A DNA stretch of 64,000 bases, taken from positions 186,001-250,000 of the forward strand of contig NZ_WTKU01000001.1 in assembly GCF_011378715.1 (NCBI RefSeq), written 5' to 3'. Position numbers and translations under genes: made by a program. Positions 27,400 to 41,460 of the stretch are shown one piece after another; within the stretch, counting starts at the first letter, position 1, and every line of letters begins with the position of its first letter. Below the pieces are notes generated by a model. That model searched no databases. It saw only the letters and a list, made by a program, of their open reading frames with translations, and was not told the origin of the DNA. This DNA is from Psychromonas sp. SA13A (GTDB taxonomy: Bacteria > Pseudomonadota > Gammaproteobacteria > Enterobacterales > Psychromonadaceae).

Positions 27400-27741
27400 T
27401 GCCAACGAGTAAAATTACAGGCAGCCACCTCTTCGGCGGTGAATGCAGTAAAAAGCACCAAAGCGGGTTGTCAGGCTTCCGCTAAGGCCACACAAGAAAG
27501 CACAAAGTCATTAGATTCAATGACAACAATTGTGGAAATAAACGCGCTTAATATGCAAATAGCAGCCGCAGTTGAGCAACAAAGTGTCACCAGCAATGAA
27601 ATATCACGCAATATGACTATGATTCAAAATATGGTTATAGAGCTTGAGAAAAATGATGCAGAAACACTCAACAACAGCAATGAAATTAAAAATAACAAAA
27701 CACAATTAGTGAAAGTAGTTGAGCATTTTAAATTAAAATAA
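27400..27741 (+). pseudogene. C-terminal remnant of a methyl-accepting chemotaxis protein
   Basis: From about 27421 the frame encodes ~106 residues that read as the tail of a chemotaxis receptor: a Ser/Thr/Ala-rich helix, then MQIAAAVEQQSVTSNEISRNM, and the end VVEHFKLK. The conserved signalling tip, HAMP, membrane and sensor parts are missing. The open frame starts within the mglBAC terminator, and its first ~45 residues are unlike any receptor, so no intact gene remains. Its position just after mglC suggests an old receptor gene, perhaps galactose-responsive, that was deleted. A terminator still follows. Confidence 0.75.
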
Positions 27742-27756
27742 ATAGCCTAGATCTAA

Positions 27757-27795
27757 TGAAACCAAACGGAGATGATAACGTTTGGTTTCATTTTT
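27757..27795 (+). terminator. Terminator after the chemotaxis remnant
   Basis: TGAAACCAAACG and CGTTTGGTTTCA form a 12-bp stem with a 10-base loop, followed by TTTTT. It is the plus-strand terminator between the remnant and the converging lacZ. Confidence 0.85.
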
Positions 27796-27814
27796 AGACT
27801 ATTAAAAACCAATG

Positions 27815-31330
<3,516 letters not shown>

Positions 31331-31759
31331 CTATTTTGCCAATGTCTGTTTGGCATTAAAAATAGGTAAAAAATGCACCATAAACAAAACCAAGATAGCC
31401 AAATAAACACAATACCCTTCAAAGCCAATAGTCTCATGATTACTTGCAAGCGAGCTTGTTAGCCAGGTACTAAAAAAAGGTAATACAAATATAAAAATAG
31501 GGACTGTCGTTTTTAAAATCCAACTTTGCAGCGGTGCTTTTGATAGACTTTCTCGTAACTTTTGTACGCTAGTAATGACTAATAAAAACCAAGGAATAAA
31601 AAAGGCAGGTAATGCAAAGTCAGGATAAATAATCGCCACTGATTGCAAGATTTCATCACCTTTCACCAGCACCAACAAGATAAGAAAAAAAGCTATCCAT
31701 GCAAAGAGGGTCATTACATGATTAAAAACGGCATTTTTTTGAATATTTTCTTTTTCCAA
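31331..31759 (-). CDS. Hypothetical four-helix membrane protein
   Basis: This 142-residue protein has about four hydrophobic segments (roughly residues 15-32, 47-64, 85-105 and 115-133) joined by short polar loops, and begins with a charged MEKENIQKN. I recognise no family motif. It stands alone between lacZ and a sensor kinase. Codon use and composition look like the neighbours, so it is probably a real inner-membrane protein of unknown role. Confidence 0.6.
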   Translation of the reverse strand: MEKENIQKNAVFNHVMTLFAWIAFFLILLVLVKGDEILQSVAIIYPDFALPAFFIPWFLLVITSVQKLRESLSKAPLQSWILKTTVPIFIFVLPFFSTWLTSSLASNHETIGFEGYCVYLAILVLFMVHFLPIFNAKQTLAK

Positions 31760-32413
31760 AACTGACTTCCTAAAATAAACTGATTGATACTCGATTAATA
31801 AAGTGTGAGCTTATCTTGTTAAGGTATAGATAACACAAGATGCTTTAAATTTTGTTAGCAAACGCTTTAAAAAATAAGTAATAACATTCATAACTTACGA
31901 CCATTTCGACAAGTTAACCATTCCATCAACAATCCTTAGGTTTATGTATTTAAGTTACTGTATTTAGATTACAGTATTTATCCACTTACATATCATTTAG
32001 ATATACTTGCCCCAACATACAAGTTTTAATTAAAACCCCTTCTAAACCACAAAAAAATAAATTTAAACAACTATTAATCAAAAAAACAATGTTTAATAAC
32101 TCATTATAGGTGGTTATAATCGCACTATTAAACTAACATTCAAGCCGATAAGGTTAGGTATTAAAAGGCAGCTGAACTTTAAAGTTTTTAATCTACTATC
32201 AATAAAAGTAATTAAATTAAATATAAAAAATACAGCGTGCCATGCTTACAATAAAATTGTAAATAGTCGCAATTTCAATAATTAAATAATTTTTTTTAAG
32301 CAATAAACCAGCAACAATATTTTCTTTTATTTCATCTCATGAAATAAGTATTACCTACTAAACAACTTAATTTAAATTTATCGCTATCAATAAAATCCCT
32401 CTGGAGACGATTA
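31760..32413. other. AT-rich intergenic region
   Basis: This 654-bp region before the CHASE kinase has no supported gene. It contains a 14-bp tandem repeat (gtatttaagttact and gtatttagattaca at 31946 and 31960, with a partial third) and long A/T runs. Confidence 0.5.
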
Positions 32414-34273
32414 ATGGACCATGCATTAGAAAAAAGCGAAAAAAGAAAAAAGCTCCTTCGCGCAGGTAAAATGCATGCGGTACATTGGTTGATTGTATTA
32501 CTTTCGGTGATACTAACTTTTAGTGCCTGGTATTATTCGCAGTTTCAACAAGCACAAAAACTTGAGATTCAATTTAAACGTGAAGCAGAGAAAGTCGTTA
32601 ATTCAGTAAAAGAGCGAATGACACTTTATGAGAATGTATTATGGGGCGGTGTTGCTTATATCGACGCTGTGAATTCAGATAATGTTATTAATCCAAGTAA
32701 TGTGGCGCATTCAAGTATCACTCATCAACAATGGTCTGCCTATTCAAACAGCTTGAAAATAGATACTAATTATCCTGGCATCAATGGTTTTGGTATTATT
32801 TACAATGTACAACCTAAACATTTCGATGAGTACTTACAAGCACAACGCATGCAAAGACCAGACTATAAAGTACACCCAACTCATGATAATCCTGAATATT
32901 GGCCGATCACCTATGTTGAGCCGGTTGAGACAAACAAACAAGCGGTTGGACTTGATGTTGCCTTTGAAGATAATCGTTACTCATCAATAAAAAAAGCAAG
33001 AGATTCTGGAAAGGCATTACTAACAGCACCGATCACTCTAGTGCAAGATGATAGGCAAACACCAGGTTTCCTTTTTTATACGCCATTTTACCAAAATGGG
33101 CTTAAACCTGACAATATAAAGCAACGCCGAGAATTGATTGCAGGTGTCACCTATGCTCCTTTTATTATGGAAAAACTAATGAAAGGAACACTGGCTGAAA
33201 AAAACCGCCATGTGAGTATTCAGATATGGGATGGAGAAAACCTATTATTTGATGATCATTCTAATGGCAACACCGCAGAAGCAGATCCTGATCCACTTTT
33301 TTCTAATAAAATCGATACATCCTTATATGGTCGTACTTGGACATTTTTAATCCAGTCAAATATTAGCTTTAGACAAGACACAAGCTTAAATCAGTCTTCA
33401 GTCATTCTAGTGGGCGGCTTAGTCATTGATGCCTTACTACTGATGTTATTTTTATTTTTAACCAAGGCTAACAGACAAGCATTAAAATATGCGGATCAAA
33501 TGACAGCAGAGTTAAAAGATCAAACCAAACATTTAGAAAAATCGAATGGGGATTTAGCACAATCTATTGCAGACTTGGAAAAATCAAATAAGGATTTAGA
33601 AAAATCTAATAGTGACTTAGAGCAGTTTTCCTATGTTGCCTCACACGACCTTAAATCTCCTCTCAATGCCATCGAGCAATTAGCAAGCTGGATAGAAGAA
33701 GACTGTGAAGAGCTACTGCCCGATGACTCTAAAAAACATTTAGTTTTATTACGTCAGCGCAGTAAACGTATGCTTAAACTGCTCGATGATCTATTAACTT
33801 ATTCTCGTCTAAATCTAGCTACCATTACCAATAATAAGGTCAATTTAGCTGAAAAAGCACAAGACATATTATCATTGCTGGAAACCAACGATAACTTTAC
33901 TTGTATTGCACCGAATATTGATATCAATATTCCACAGGCCCCCTTTGAAATAGTATTAAGAAATTTAATTTCTAACTCGATAAAACATCACGACAAAGCA
34001 ACCGGTCAGATCATCCTTTCTTATACTACTAAAGACAACTTCCATGAAATATCGTTATACGATGATGGCCCAGGCATCCCTGAAGAGTTTCATAATAAAG
34101 CCATGGAGATGTTTCAAACTTTACAGTCACGAGATAAAGTAGAAGGAAGTGGCATGGGGCTTGCAATGATTAAACGTATTGTTGAACATTACCGTGGCAG
34201 GATGAATATTGTGTCTGATGGAAAGCGCGGTACCACCATAAATATTTTATGGCCGTTGAATGAAGAAACATAG
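32414..34273 (+). CDS. CHASE-domain sensor histidine kinase
   Basis: This 619-residue membrane kinase is paralogous to the one at 13341-15272. It has a first helix at ~18-38, a periplasmic CHASE domain (~50-310; NYPGINGFGIIYNV and GLDVAFEDNRY), a second helix at ~325-347, a coiled coil with repeats of LEKSNxDL (~370-400), the HisKA box FSYVASHDLKSPLNA with H411, and a HATPase domain (NLISNSIKHHDKA, DDGPGI, GSGMGLAMIKRI). The following response-regulator gene is the likely partner, and the third gene adds c-di-GMP output. The start follows CTGGAGA. Confidence 0.9.
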   Translation: MDHALEKSEKRKKLLRAGKMHAVHWLIVLLSVILTFSAWYYSQFQQAQKLEIQFKREAEKVVNSVKERMTLYENVLWGGVAYIDAVNSDNVINPSNVAHSSITHQQWSAYSNSLKIDTNYPGINGFGIIYNVQPKHFDEYLQAQRMQRPDYKVHPTHDNPEYWPITYVEPVETNKQAVGLDVAFEDNRYSSIKKARDSGKALLTAPITLVQDDRQTPGFLFYTPFYQNGLKPDNIKQRRELIAGVTYAPFIMEKLMKGTLAEKNRHVSIQIWDGENLLFDDHSNGNTAEADPDPLFSNKIDTSLYGRTWTFLIQSNISFRQDTSLNQSSVILVGGLVIDALLLMLFLFLTKANRQALKYADQMTAELKDQTKHLEKSNGDLAQSIADLEKSNKDLEKSNSDLEQFSYVASHDLKSPLNAIEQLASWIEEDCEELLPDDSKKHLVLLRQRSKRMLKLLDDLLTYSRLNLATITNNKVNLAEKAQDILSLLETNDNFTCIAPNIDINIPQAPFEIVLRNLISNSIKHHDKATGQIILSYTTKDNFHEISLYDDGPGIPEEFHNKAMEMFQTLQSRDKVEGSGMGLAMIKRIVEHYRGRMNIVSDGKRGTTINILWPLNEET

Positions 34274-34376
34274 AACAAGCCCAAACAATGACAAAAAATT
34301 GACAGCATTGCCAATATTTGTGACAAAATAAAAGCGCTTAGAAAATAAAAATATCCATTAAAAAGGTTAAATAATA

Positions 34377-34799
34377 TTGGAAAATACAAATGAAATAACG
34401 TTGTTACTAGTTGAAGATGACGACATCGACGCGATGACCATTCAACGTAGTTTCAAAAAACAAAATATTACTAATCCGATAGTAAGGGTTTACGATGGCC
34501 TCGAAGCGTTAACATTATTAAAAAAAGGCGAAGTCGCTCCACCATTGGTGATTATCCTAGACTTACAAATGCCAAGAATGGGCGGCATTGAATTTTTAAA
34601 AACATTACGTGCTGATCCAAAATTATCGAATTTAGTGGTTTTTGTTTTGACCACTTCAAAAGCAAAGTCAGACATCATATCCAGTTATGGCGAGCATATT
34701 GCTGGATACTTTGTGAAAGGTCAGACCGGAGATAGATTCTCTGGCTTAGTTAGCATGCTAGAAAATTATTTTGAAATTGTTCATTTAACCGAAGAATAA
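34377..34799 (+). CDS. Single-domain response regulator (Rcp1-like), TTG start
   Basis: This 140-residue receiver-only protein has VEDDDIDA, phospho-acceptor D62 in ILDLQMPRMGG and VLTTS. It is a paralogue of the regulator at 12782-13207 and also sits next to a CHASE kinase. The only in-frame start giving a full receiver fold is TTG at 34377, preceded by AAGG; the nearby ATG at 34390 is out of frame. It probably carries phosphate from the upstream kinase, perhaps on to the receiver-GGDEF-EAL protein encoded next. Confidence 0.86.
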   Translation: MENTNEITLLLVEDDDIDAMTIQRSFKKQNITNPIVRVYDGLEALTLLKKGEVAPPLVIILDLQMPRMGGIEFLKTLRADPKLSNLVVFVLTTSKAKSDIISSYGEHIAGYFVKGQTGDRFSGLVSMLENYFEIVHLTEE

Positions 34800-34857
34800 A
34801 ATCTAAAATTAAAATGGTCATTATTTCAAAGATAGGACTTAAGGATATGATAGCGAT

Positions 34858-36549
34858 ATGAACATACTTATTGTTGATGACGATATGATCGATAGAGAGA
34901 TGATCATAAGAGCATTAAAGCGCAGCGATATTCTATGTAATATCACCCAAGTCGAAATGGTCGATCAAGCCCTTGAAATATTAGCTCACACTGCATTTGA
35001 TGTCGTATTATTAGATTACAACTTACCACAACGTAAGGGGATCGAGCTATTAATTGAATTAAAAGACATGCCTGCGAAACAAAAAGCAGTAGTGATCATG
35101 ACCAGTACATCCAGAGAGGATGACTTAGCCGTTAATAGCATTAATGCCGGTGCACAGGACTTCTTAGTTAAAACAGAGATCGATGCCTTTAGGCTTCAAA
35201 GAGCCATTGCTAATGCACAAGTACGCGCTTCCTTAGAAAAAGAGCTATTACTAAGTCATCAACGTACAAAAGAGCTTGCAGAACGCGACAATCTAACCGG
35301 CTTAGCTAATCGTTACTATTTTGACGAATCATTAAGTTATGAAATAAAAAAACAACAAAGAGATAAAAGTACACTCGCGCTTTTATTAATCGATTTAGAT
35401 CATTTCAAATATGTTAATGATAATTATGGGCATGATGTAGGTGACCAATTATTAATTTCAGTAACTAAACGCATCACTGCTTGCTTGCGCGGGAGTGAGT
35501 TATTTGCACGTTTAGGTGGCGATGAGTTTGCTATTACATTAACTAATTTAGAGTCAGTGTATGGAGCTAGTACTGTAGCAAAACGCATTATAGAAGCATT
35601 ACAGCAGCCTTTCGAAATAGGCTCTCATGTGATCACTTCCGGTGCAAGTATTGGCATTGCACTTTGCCCTGGTGACAGCGGTGAGGTAAAGGAGCTATTT
35701 AAATTTGCAGATATTGCGATGTATCGTTCTAAAAGTGATGGCCGTAGCCAGTTCTGTTTTTTTGAAGCCAAAATGCAGGAAGCATTTTTAGAAAATTTCT
35801 TAATTGAAAGGCAGTTACGGACTACGCTTGAAAACAAGGGGTTTTATTTACTTTATCAACCAGTTATTGACTCATTAACGGCAAAAATAACAGGTGTGGA
35901 AGCGTTAATACGATTTGATGTTGAAGGTGTTAGTCAGCGCCCAGATATATTCATTCCCATTGCTGAAAAATCTAGATTGATCATAGAGATTGGCCGTTGG
36001 GTGGTAGTAGAAGCCATTATGCAATTGAGTATTTGGCAAAAAACACTTAATCCCGCATTCACTATGTCGATTAACTTATCCTCAGTACAGTTAACCGATG
36101 AAGGGTTAATTGAATTTATCAAATCTACCTTAAGCACTTATTCTGTTGATGCTAGCAATATTGAATTTGAGTTAACCGAAACGGCTTTATTAGTTGAACA
36201 GGAAAATAGTACGAAGATGATCCAAAGCATCAGTGACTTAGGTTGTAAAATTTCATTAGATGATTTTGGTACAGGATTCTCATCTATTTCACATTTACAC
36301 ACTTTTCCAATTAATACCGTAAAAGTGGATAAAAGCCTAATGCCTAGTTCCTCTCCGGAAGAAAATACCAAGCCCTTCTTAGCGGGCTTAGTTGTCATGC
36401 TCCAGTCCTTAAAGTTAAATATTATTGCCGAAGGCATTGAAACAGAGGCAGACCTTAACCTGTGTATCAAACTAGGCATTAATAAAATGCAAGGTTATTA
36501 CTTTGATAAACCGCTACCGACACATGAACTAGAAAGGCTTTATTTATAA
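34858..36549 (+). CDS. Response regulator with GGDEF and EAL domains
   Basis: This 563-residue protein has a receiver domain (~1-120, LLDYNLPQRKG with the phospho-Asp), a GGDEF domain with intact GGDEF (220-224), and an EAL domain with GVEALIRF, ELTETALL and DDFGTGFSSISHL. Both catalytic signatures look intact, so it may make or break c-di-GMP depending on phosphorylation. The product-inhibition site reads RGSE in place of RxxD, suggesting weak feedback inhibition. It is third in a kinase - small regulator - output set on one strand, 58 bp after the small regulator. Confidence 0.9.
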   Translation: MNILIVDDDMIDREMIIRALKRSDILCNITQVEMVDQALEILAHTAFDVVLLDYNLPQRKGIELLIELKDMPAKQKAVVIMTSTSREDDLAVNSINAGAQDFLVKTEIDAFRLQRAIANAQVRASLEKELLLSHQRTKELAERDNLTGLANRYYFDESLSYEIKKQQRDKSTLALLLIDLDHFKYVNDNYGHDVGDQLLISVTKRITACLRGSELFARLGGDEFAITLTNLESVYGASTVAKRIIEALQQPFEIGSHVITSGASIGIALCPGDSGEVKELFKFADIAMYRSKSDGRSQFCFFEAKMQEAFLENFLIERQLRTTLENKGFYLLYQPVIDSLTAKITGVEALIRFDVEGVSQRPDIFIPIAEKSRLIIEIGRWVVVEAIMQLSIWQKTLNPAFTMSINLSSVQLTDEGLIEFIKSTLSTYSVDASNIEFELTETALLVEQENSTKMIQSISDLGCKISLDDFGTGFSSISHLHTFPINTVKVDKSLMPSSSPEENTKPFLAGLVVMLQSLKLNIIAEGIETEADLNLCIKLGINKMQGYYFDKPLPTHELERLYL

Positions 36550-36566
36550 CTAATAATAACCGCATC

Positions 36567-36608
36567 ATTACACTTTTTAGTCATTTACTAACAATGAAAA
36601 AGTGTAAT
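36567..36608. other. Inverted repeat after the GGDEF-EAL gene
   Basis: ATTACACTTTTT and AAAAAGTGTAAT form a perfect 12-bp stem with an 18-base loop, 18 bp past the stop. With no U-tract after it, a terminator role is possible but weak. Confidence 0.5.
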
Positions 36609-36664
36609 GAAATAAAGTAAAATGAAGAGTTGTAAACCAGAAGTTAAAATTACAAAGGTAAAAA

Positions 36665-36703
36665 GATAAAGTAAATCAACGTTATATTGTAATTTACTTT
36701 ATC
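36665..36703 (-). terminator. Candidate terminator of the glycosidase gene
   Basis: GATAAAGTAAAT and ATTTACTTTATC form a 12-bp stem with a 15-base loop. On the minus strand it is followed by CTTTTTACC. It lies 27 bp past the glycosidase stop. Confidence 0.55.
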
Positions 36704-36729
36704 AGCTTTATTATCTTTTCTGTTCACAC

Positions 36730-38673
36730 TTATCCTTCTTCGCTAGCGAGTAATAAAGCACATTCTGCGGGTAAGGTGAAACTCAATTGTTGTTGTGCCT
36801 CGAGGTGCCAATCTTCACTGTGATTATCAAATCCTGAAAAATACTGAGCATTGGTCATCAACTCGAATCGTTCGAAAGTAAATGACACCGATTTTTGTCC
36901 AAGATTAATTGCATAAATACTTGTTTTACCTTGCTCAAAACGTGCAAAAACAAAGCTTTTGTCCTGCGCATAAAGCGTATGATAACAGCCCTGCTGAAGC
37001 TCTATTCTGCTTTTTCTTAGATTAATTAAACGTTGGTAAAAAGTAAAAATATCACTATTTTTATCAAGGTCGCCCCAAGGAAAACAGCGGCGATTATCGG
37101 GGTCATTTCCGCCTTGCAAAGCAACTTCTGTCCCATAATACAAACAAGGTGTTCCAGGATAACTAAACAACATCATACTGGCTGCCTTTAGCCTATTTAG
37201 ATCCCCGTTTAATTGATTAATAAACCGAGATGTATCATGGCTATCTAGTTGATTGAGTTGCGCTAATTGATTTAACCAAGGTATCTTAGCGCGACTTTCA
37301 GTTAACCAGTTATCAAAGGCTTGAGCATCTATCTCAACCCTATGATAGGCAATATCTAAACCTGCAAAAAAAGCACGGACGGGATGAGCAAAACCATAAT
37401 AATTCATCGCGCCATCTTCTTGATCACCTTGCAACCACTGTGTGGCCTCATAAAAATGCTCACCCACGATATACGCCTCAGGGTTAACCGCTTTGGCAGA
37501 CTCCCTAAACGCCCTGACATAGTGCGCATTATTATAAGCATTGGTGCCTTCACCTAGCATGTGGATCACATCAAAACGCCAACCATCTATATGATAAGGT
37601 GCTTTTAACCAGTGTTTTACAACCGATGACTCTGCTTTATAAATATAATTTTGCACTTGTTCGTTTAAAAAATTCAGTTTTGGTAGGTTATCAACCCCTT
37701 TCCAAGCAAAGTAATAATCCTCTTTGCTATTCGGCTCACCTAAAAAAACATAATAGTCGCGATAGGGAGAATCAGGGTGCTGATAAGCACTATCTTTAAA
37801 ATGTTGATAACGACCAAACCAAGGATGCTCACAGGATGTATGATTAAATACAGCATCGAGCATTATTTTCATGCCACGCCGATGAATATCATCACTTAGT
37901 TTTGCAAAATCAGCATTATCACCAAAGTGAGGGTCTATATTAAGATAATCCGTCGTGTCGTATTTATGGTTACTAGGGGAAGTAAAAATAGGATTTAAAT
38001 ACAGAGCACTGATACCAAGCTCCTGTAGATAACCTAATTTATTTTGAATACCCTGTAAGTCACCGCCATAAAATTCACTCGCCCCCGTGGACTGATGCCC
38101 TGCACTAGCAACAGGCTCTCCCCATTGCTTAGCAATAATGGCATTTTCACCACCACGATACAGGTACTCACCGGTTTTCACCGAAATGTCAGCATTTCCT
38201 TGGCAAAAGCGATCTGGAAAAATCTGATAAAAAACCTGCTCTTTGATCCATTCTGGAGGTCTATCTTGAGTATTAAATTTAAAGTGAGTTTCTCGCCCAG
38301 GAATACGCTCAAATTGCGCCGCCGCAGTCAGCCAAATTTGGCCTTTTTCGGTTAAACACTTAAACGCATAATAAGTATTATCAATGTGTGTACTGATAGG
38401 AATTGAAGCTTGGTAAAGGCGATAGCTATCGCCATCCAACTTACTACCCCTTTCACCATCCCCCTCACTATTAACATCATCACCTAGGTGAAAGTCATTT
38501 TGAATAAGCTCAAGGGCAATAAGTCTATCTTCATTGTCTGGTTCACAACGAATAAAATGAGAAGTAATTAAATGCTCAGGATCATGACACAACAAGCGAA
38601 TAACGAGTGTATCGTCCTGTTGAGTGACCCACTGTTTAGTTTGTCCATGAAATAAAAAAGGCTTAGATGACAA
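36730..38673 (-). CDS. GH13 alpha-glycosidase (MalZ / cyclomaltodextrinase-like)
   Basis: This ~647-residue cytoplasmic enzyme should cleave maltodextrins or cyclodextrins. An N-terminal beta domain (~1-150) precedes a TIM barrel with the four GH13 regions: DAVFNHTS, GWRFDVIHML (nucleophile Asp), VGEHFYEAT (acid/base Glu) and LDSHDTSR. No signal peptide is present. The frame extends to a GTG at 38697, but that would translate the AAAGGAG ribosome site; the TTG at 38673, eight bases after AAAGGAG, is the better start. It stands alone. MalZ and neopullulanase-type assignments cannot be separated by eye. Confidence 0.87.
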   Translation of the reverse strand: MSSKPFLFHGQTKQWVTQQDDTLVIRLLCHDPEHLITSHFIRCEPDNEDRLIALELIQNDFHLGDDVNSEGDGERGSKLDGDSYRLYQASIPISTHIDNTYYAFKCLTEKGQIWLTAAAQFERIPGRETHFKFNTQDRPPEWIKEQVFYQIFPDRFCQGNADISVKTGEYLYRGGENAIIAKQWGEPVASAGHQSTGASEFYGGDLQGIQNKLGYLQELGISALYLNPIFTSPSNHKYDTTDYLNIDPHFGDNADFAKLSDDIHRRGMKIMLDAVFNHTSCEHPWFGRYQHFKDSAYQHPDSPYRDYYVFLGEPNSKEDYYFAWKGVDNLPKLNFLNEQVQNYIYKAESSVVKHWLKAPYHIDGWRFDVIHMLGEGTNAYNNAHYVRAFRESAKAVNPEAYIVGEHFYEATQWLQGDQEDGAMNYYGFAHPVRAFFAGLDIAYHRVEIDAQAFDNWLTESRAKIPWLNQLAQLNQLDSHDTSRFINQLNGDLNRLKAASMMLFSYPGTPCLYYGTEVALQGGNDPDNRRCFPWGDLDKNSDIFTFYQRLINLRKSRIELQQGCYHTLYAQDKSFVFARFEQGKTSIYAINLGQKSVSFTFERFELMTNAQYFSGFDNHSEDWHLEAQQQLSFTLPAECALLLASEEG

Positions 38674-38880
38674 AATAACAACTCCTTTCGCAAACACTTA
38701 AGTATTAACAGTATTCAGATTATTTCTCATTAAATCTAGGTTTTTAGGCTGAATCTGCCTAGTTTATATAAGATATCGGATAAGTGATTGGATTAATGAA
38801 ATGAAGAATAATGATAATGGTAGTGGTAATGATCGGTTTAGATAATGATCGTTTTAAAACAGCGGTCCTTAAAAAGACAA

Positions 38881-38914
38881 TGTTGAACTTAAAGTATGTA
38901 CCTTAAGTTCAACA
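38881..38914 (-). terminator. Terminator of iolD
   Basis: TGTTGAACTTAA and TTAAGTTCAACA form a perfect 12-bp stem with a 10-base loop. On the minus strand it is followed by TTGTCTTTTT. It is 61 bp past the iolD stop. Confidence 0.75.
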
Positions 38915-38974
38915 TAATTTATAGCTAGTTGTTGTTGATGAGCATCAAGAATTAAACACTAACTAGCAAAAATA

Positions 38975-40912
38975 TTAGTATTGACGGACTTTTTTAACCA
39001 TCGCATTCATCTTATCAGCAGCTTGGTTAATTTCAGGTTTATCAGCTACTTCTGCAATCCCACAACGCCACCAAGATTCATAACCATGAGTCATACTTTT
39101 AGGCAGTACTTTTACATCGATTAAAGTCGCAACCGTTTGTTTTTTAGCATCAGCAATTGCTGCAATTAACTCCTCATCGTTACGTACGGTATAAGTGACG
39201 CAACCGTAGCTTTCGGCATTCTTAGCGAAATCAACGGGCACAGACTTACCCGTTAACTTACCTGTTTTGGCATCTCTAAAGCGATTTTCCGTACCAAAGC
39301 TGCCCATGCCGTTGTCCATTTGTAAATTATTAATACAACCAAAACTCATGTTATCTAATAATACGATATCGATTTTAATCCCTTCTTGAATCGCCGTTTG
39401 TAATTCAGAATGCAGCATCATGTAAGAGCCATCACCTAATACCGCATAAACAGGTTGATCTGGACAAGCTATTTTTGCGCCAATTGCACCAGCAATTTCA
39501 TAGCCCATACACGAGTAACCATACTCCATATGGTAAGTATCTTTTTGTTTAGGTCGCCATACTCGTTGTAAATCAGAAGGTAATGATCCTGCTGCGCCTA
39601 CTATAATTGCATCATCGGATAGCTCTTGGTTTAAAAGCCCTAATACACGTGTTTGCAATAATTTAGATTGTAGTACTTCAGCATACTCATCCAGAATTGT
39701 ATTATCTAAATGCCCTTCTACTTCTGGTTGAAATTTATCTTGGTCATAACTAACATTATCAAGACGGTTAAGTTCTGTAGCCCAAGCACTACGAGCATTA
39801 ACAATCTGATCAGTATACTCAGACTGGTAACCTTGTTTCTCTAATGCGTCAGACAATGCATTCAAAGCCACTTTAGCATCAGCAATAATGCGAACGCCAT
39901 CTAGTTTATAAGCGTCGAAACTGGCTACATTAATATTAATGAAGCTCACATCTGGATGTTGATATTGTGATTTTGATGCCGTAGTGAAATCAGTCATTCG
40001 CGTACCAACACCAATAATAATATCCGCATCTTTAGCTAAAACATTGGCAGAATAAGTGCCCGTTGAACCAATACCGCCACAGTTTAATGGATGATCAAAA
40101 GGCACCGCACTTTTACCTGCTTGTGTTTCACCAAATGGAATATTAAATTTTTCAGCAAAGGCCTTAAATGCATCGTGAGCTTCTGAATAACGTACTCCAC
40201 CACCACAAACTAACAATGGTTTTTTCTTGCCTTTAAATGCTTCTACAGCTTCTTCAATCATGGCTTCTGAAGCAGGGCGACGCTCAATACGATGAACACG
40301 CTTTTTGAAAAAATATTCAGGGAAATCATAGGCTTCACCCTGCACATCTTGAGGGAGAGAGATAGTCACAGCACCCGTATCAGCAGGATCTGTTAACACA
40401 CGCATAGCATTAATCATGGCGGTCATTAATTGCTCAGGGCGTACAACTCGGTCGAAATATTTAGAAACAGGACGGAACGCATCATTGGTTGAGATTGAAT
40501 AATCATGAAACTGTTCAATTTGTTGAATAACAGGATCAGGCTGGCGCGAAGCGTATACATCACTAGGCAACAGTAAAACTGGAATGCGATTAGCCGTTGC
40601 CGTAGCAGCTGCAGTGATCATGTTTGCACTACCTGGGCCGACAGAGGCACTAACGGCATATATTTTCTTTCTTTTATGTTGTTTGGCAAAACCTACTGCT
40701 ATTTGTGCCATGCCCTGTTCATTACAACCTTGATGTACGATTAAATCGCCAGGATCTTGCTCTAAAGCTTGGCCTAACCCAAGTACATTGCCATGCCCAA
40801 AAATAGTAAACACACCATGTACAAATTTTTCTTGCTGGCCATCGACCTCAACATATTGTTGATTTAAGAACTTTACTAAGGCTTGTCCGGTAGTTAATCG
40901 AAAGGTGTTCAT
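38975..40912 (-). CDS. iolD: 3D-(3,5/4)-trihydroxycyclohexane-1,2-dione hydrolase
   Basis: This 645-residue thiamine-diphosphate enzyme opens the ring of the diketo-inositol made by IolE, giving 5-deoxyglucuronate. It shows the three-domain TPP fold: an N-terminal pyrimidine domain with [12 protein letters not shown] and [12 protein letters not shown], a middle domain ([19 protein letters not shown]), and the TPP signature [15 protein letters not shown] ending in NNLQ. An upstream non-ATG extension of 14 codons is unlikely; the ATG at 40912 follows GGAG at 7 bases. It lies apart from the other iol genes, past the regulator, with its own promoter and two candidate operators. Confidence 0.95.
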   Translation of the reverse strand: MNTFRLTTGQALVKFLNQQYVEVDGQQEKFVHGVFTIFGHGNVLGLGQALEQDPGDLIVHQGCNEQGMAQIAVGFAKQHKRKKIYAVSASVGPGSANMITAAATATANRIPVLLLPSDVYASRQPDPVIQQIEQFHDYSISTNDAFRPVSKYFDRVVRPEQLMTAMINAMRVLTDPADTGAVTISLPQDVQGEAYDFPEYFFKKRVHRIERRPASEAMIEEAVEAFKGKKKPLLVCGGGVRYSEAHDAFKAFAEKFNIPFGETQAGKSAVPFDHPLNCGGIGSTGTYSANVLAKDADIIIGVGTRMTDFTTASKSQYQHPDVSFININVASFDAYKLDGVRIIADAKVALNALSDALEKQGYQSEYTDQIVNARSAWATELNRLDNVSYDQDKFQPEVEGHLDNTILDEYAEVLQSKLLQTRVLGLLNQELSDDAIIVGAAGSLPSDLQRVWRPKQKDTYHMEYGYSCMGYEIAGAIGAKIACPDQPVYAVLGDGSYMMLHSELQTAIQEGIKIDIVLLDNMSFGCINNLQMDNGMGSFGTENRFRDAKTGKLTGKSVPVDFAKNAESYGCVTYTVRNDEELIAAIADAKKQTVATLIDVKVLPKSMTHGYESWWRCGIAEVADKPEINQAADKMNAMVKKVRQY

Positions 40913-40975
40913 ATATTTGCTCCAGGGTAATAATAGGCTTTTTACAAACCACACAAAACATTAAAAATGCAAAAT

Positions 40976-40990
40976 AGAAAATAAATTTCA
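40976..40990. promoter_or_regulatory. Candidate iol operator, proximal to iolD
   Basis: AGAAAA-TAA-ATTTCA is a near palindrome 63 bp before the iolD start. It has the same 3-base spacing and left arm as the site at 41239, 263 bp away. Confidence 0.5.
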
Positions 40991-41238
40991 AACGTAATGC
41001 ATAGTATTAACGAAATGGGTTGATTAATAGTGGTTTGATATAAAAGTGTTAAACGCATCATGTTATATTAACAACCAGAAAAGAATAACAATGCAACACA
41101 CTGTTTTAAATGAACATATTTAAAGTGACAATAATATTAAGCACTTATCTAAAAATAACTACTATACAATTAACAGAAAATAGGGAAGAAAGAAAAGCTC
41201 AATAACTGCTTATAATAAATATATTAAAAACAAAAAAT

Positions 41239-41253
41239 AGAAAATATTTTTCA
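41239..41253. promoter_or_regulatory. Candidate iol operator, distal to iolD
   Basis: AGAAAA-TAT-TTTTCA matches the TGAAAA-N4-TTTTCA palindromes at the other inositol promoters, with a 3-base centre. It lies 326 bp before the iolD start. Confidence 0.6.
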
Positions 41254-41348
41254 ATTAATGAAATTAAAAATATTGAGATCGAATAAAATATAGGTTCTGT
41301 TTAAGCGGAAGGATAAATGGATGTATAAAAAGAGGCGAAAAGAGTACT

Positions 41349-41376
41349 AATAACTCCTTACAGTAAAGGAGTTATT
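41349..41376 (+). terminator. Hairpin between iolD and the RpiR regulator gene
   Basis: AATAACTCCTT and AAGGAGTTATT form a perfect 11-bp stem with a 6-base loop, followed on the plus strand by TTAT. It could end the regulator transcript on the minus strand, although that side lacks a good U-tract. Confidence 0.5.
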
Positions 41377-41460
41377 TTATAAATGATAAATAAGAAATAA
41401 CCGTCTATTTAGCCACATCAAGGTTGAAGTGCCTATTAGAGAACTCTGCTAGCTGTTATC

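Noticed and set aside
31850-31872. LacI/PurR-like half palindrome (agcaaacgcttt) upstream of the small membrane protein
   Set aside because: Only the core matches, the outer bases do not pair well, and no fitting target gene is present.
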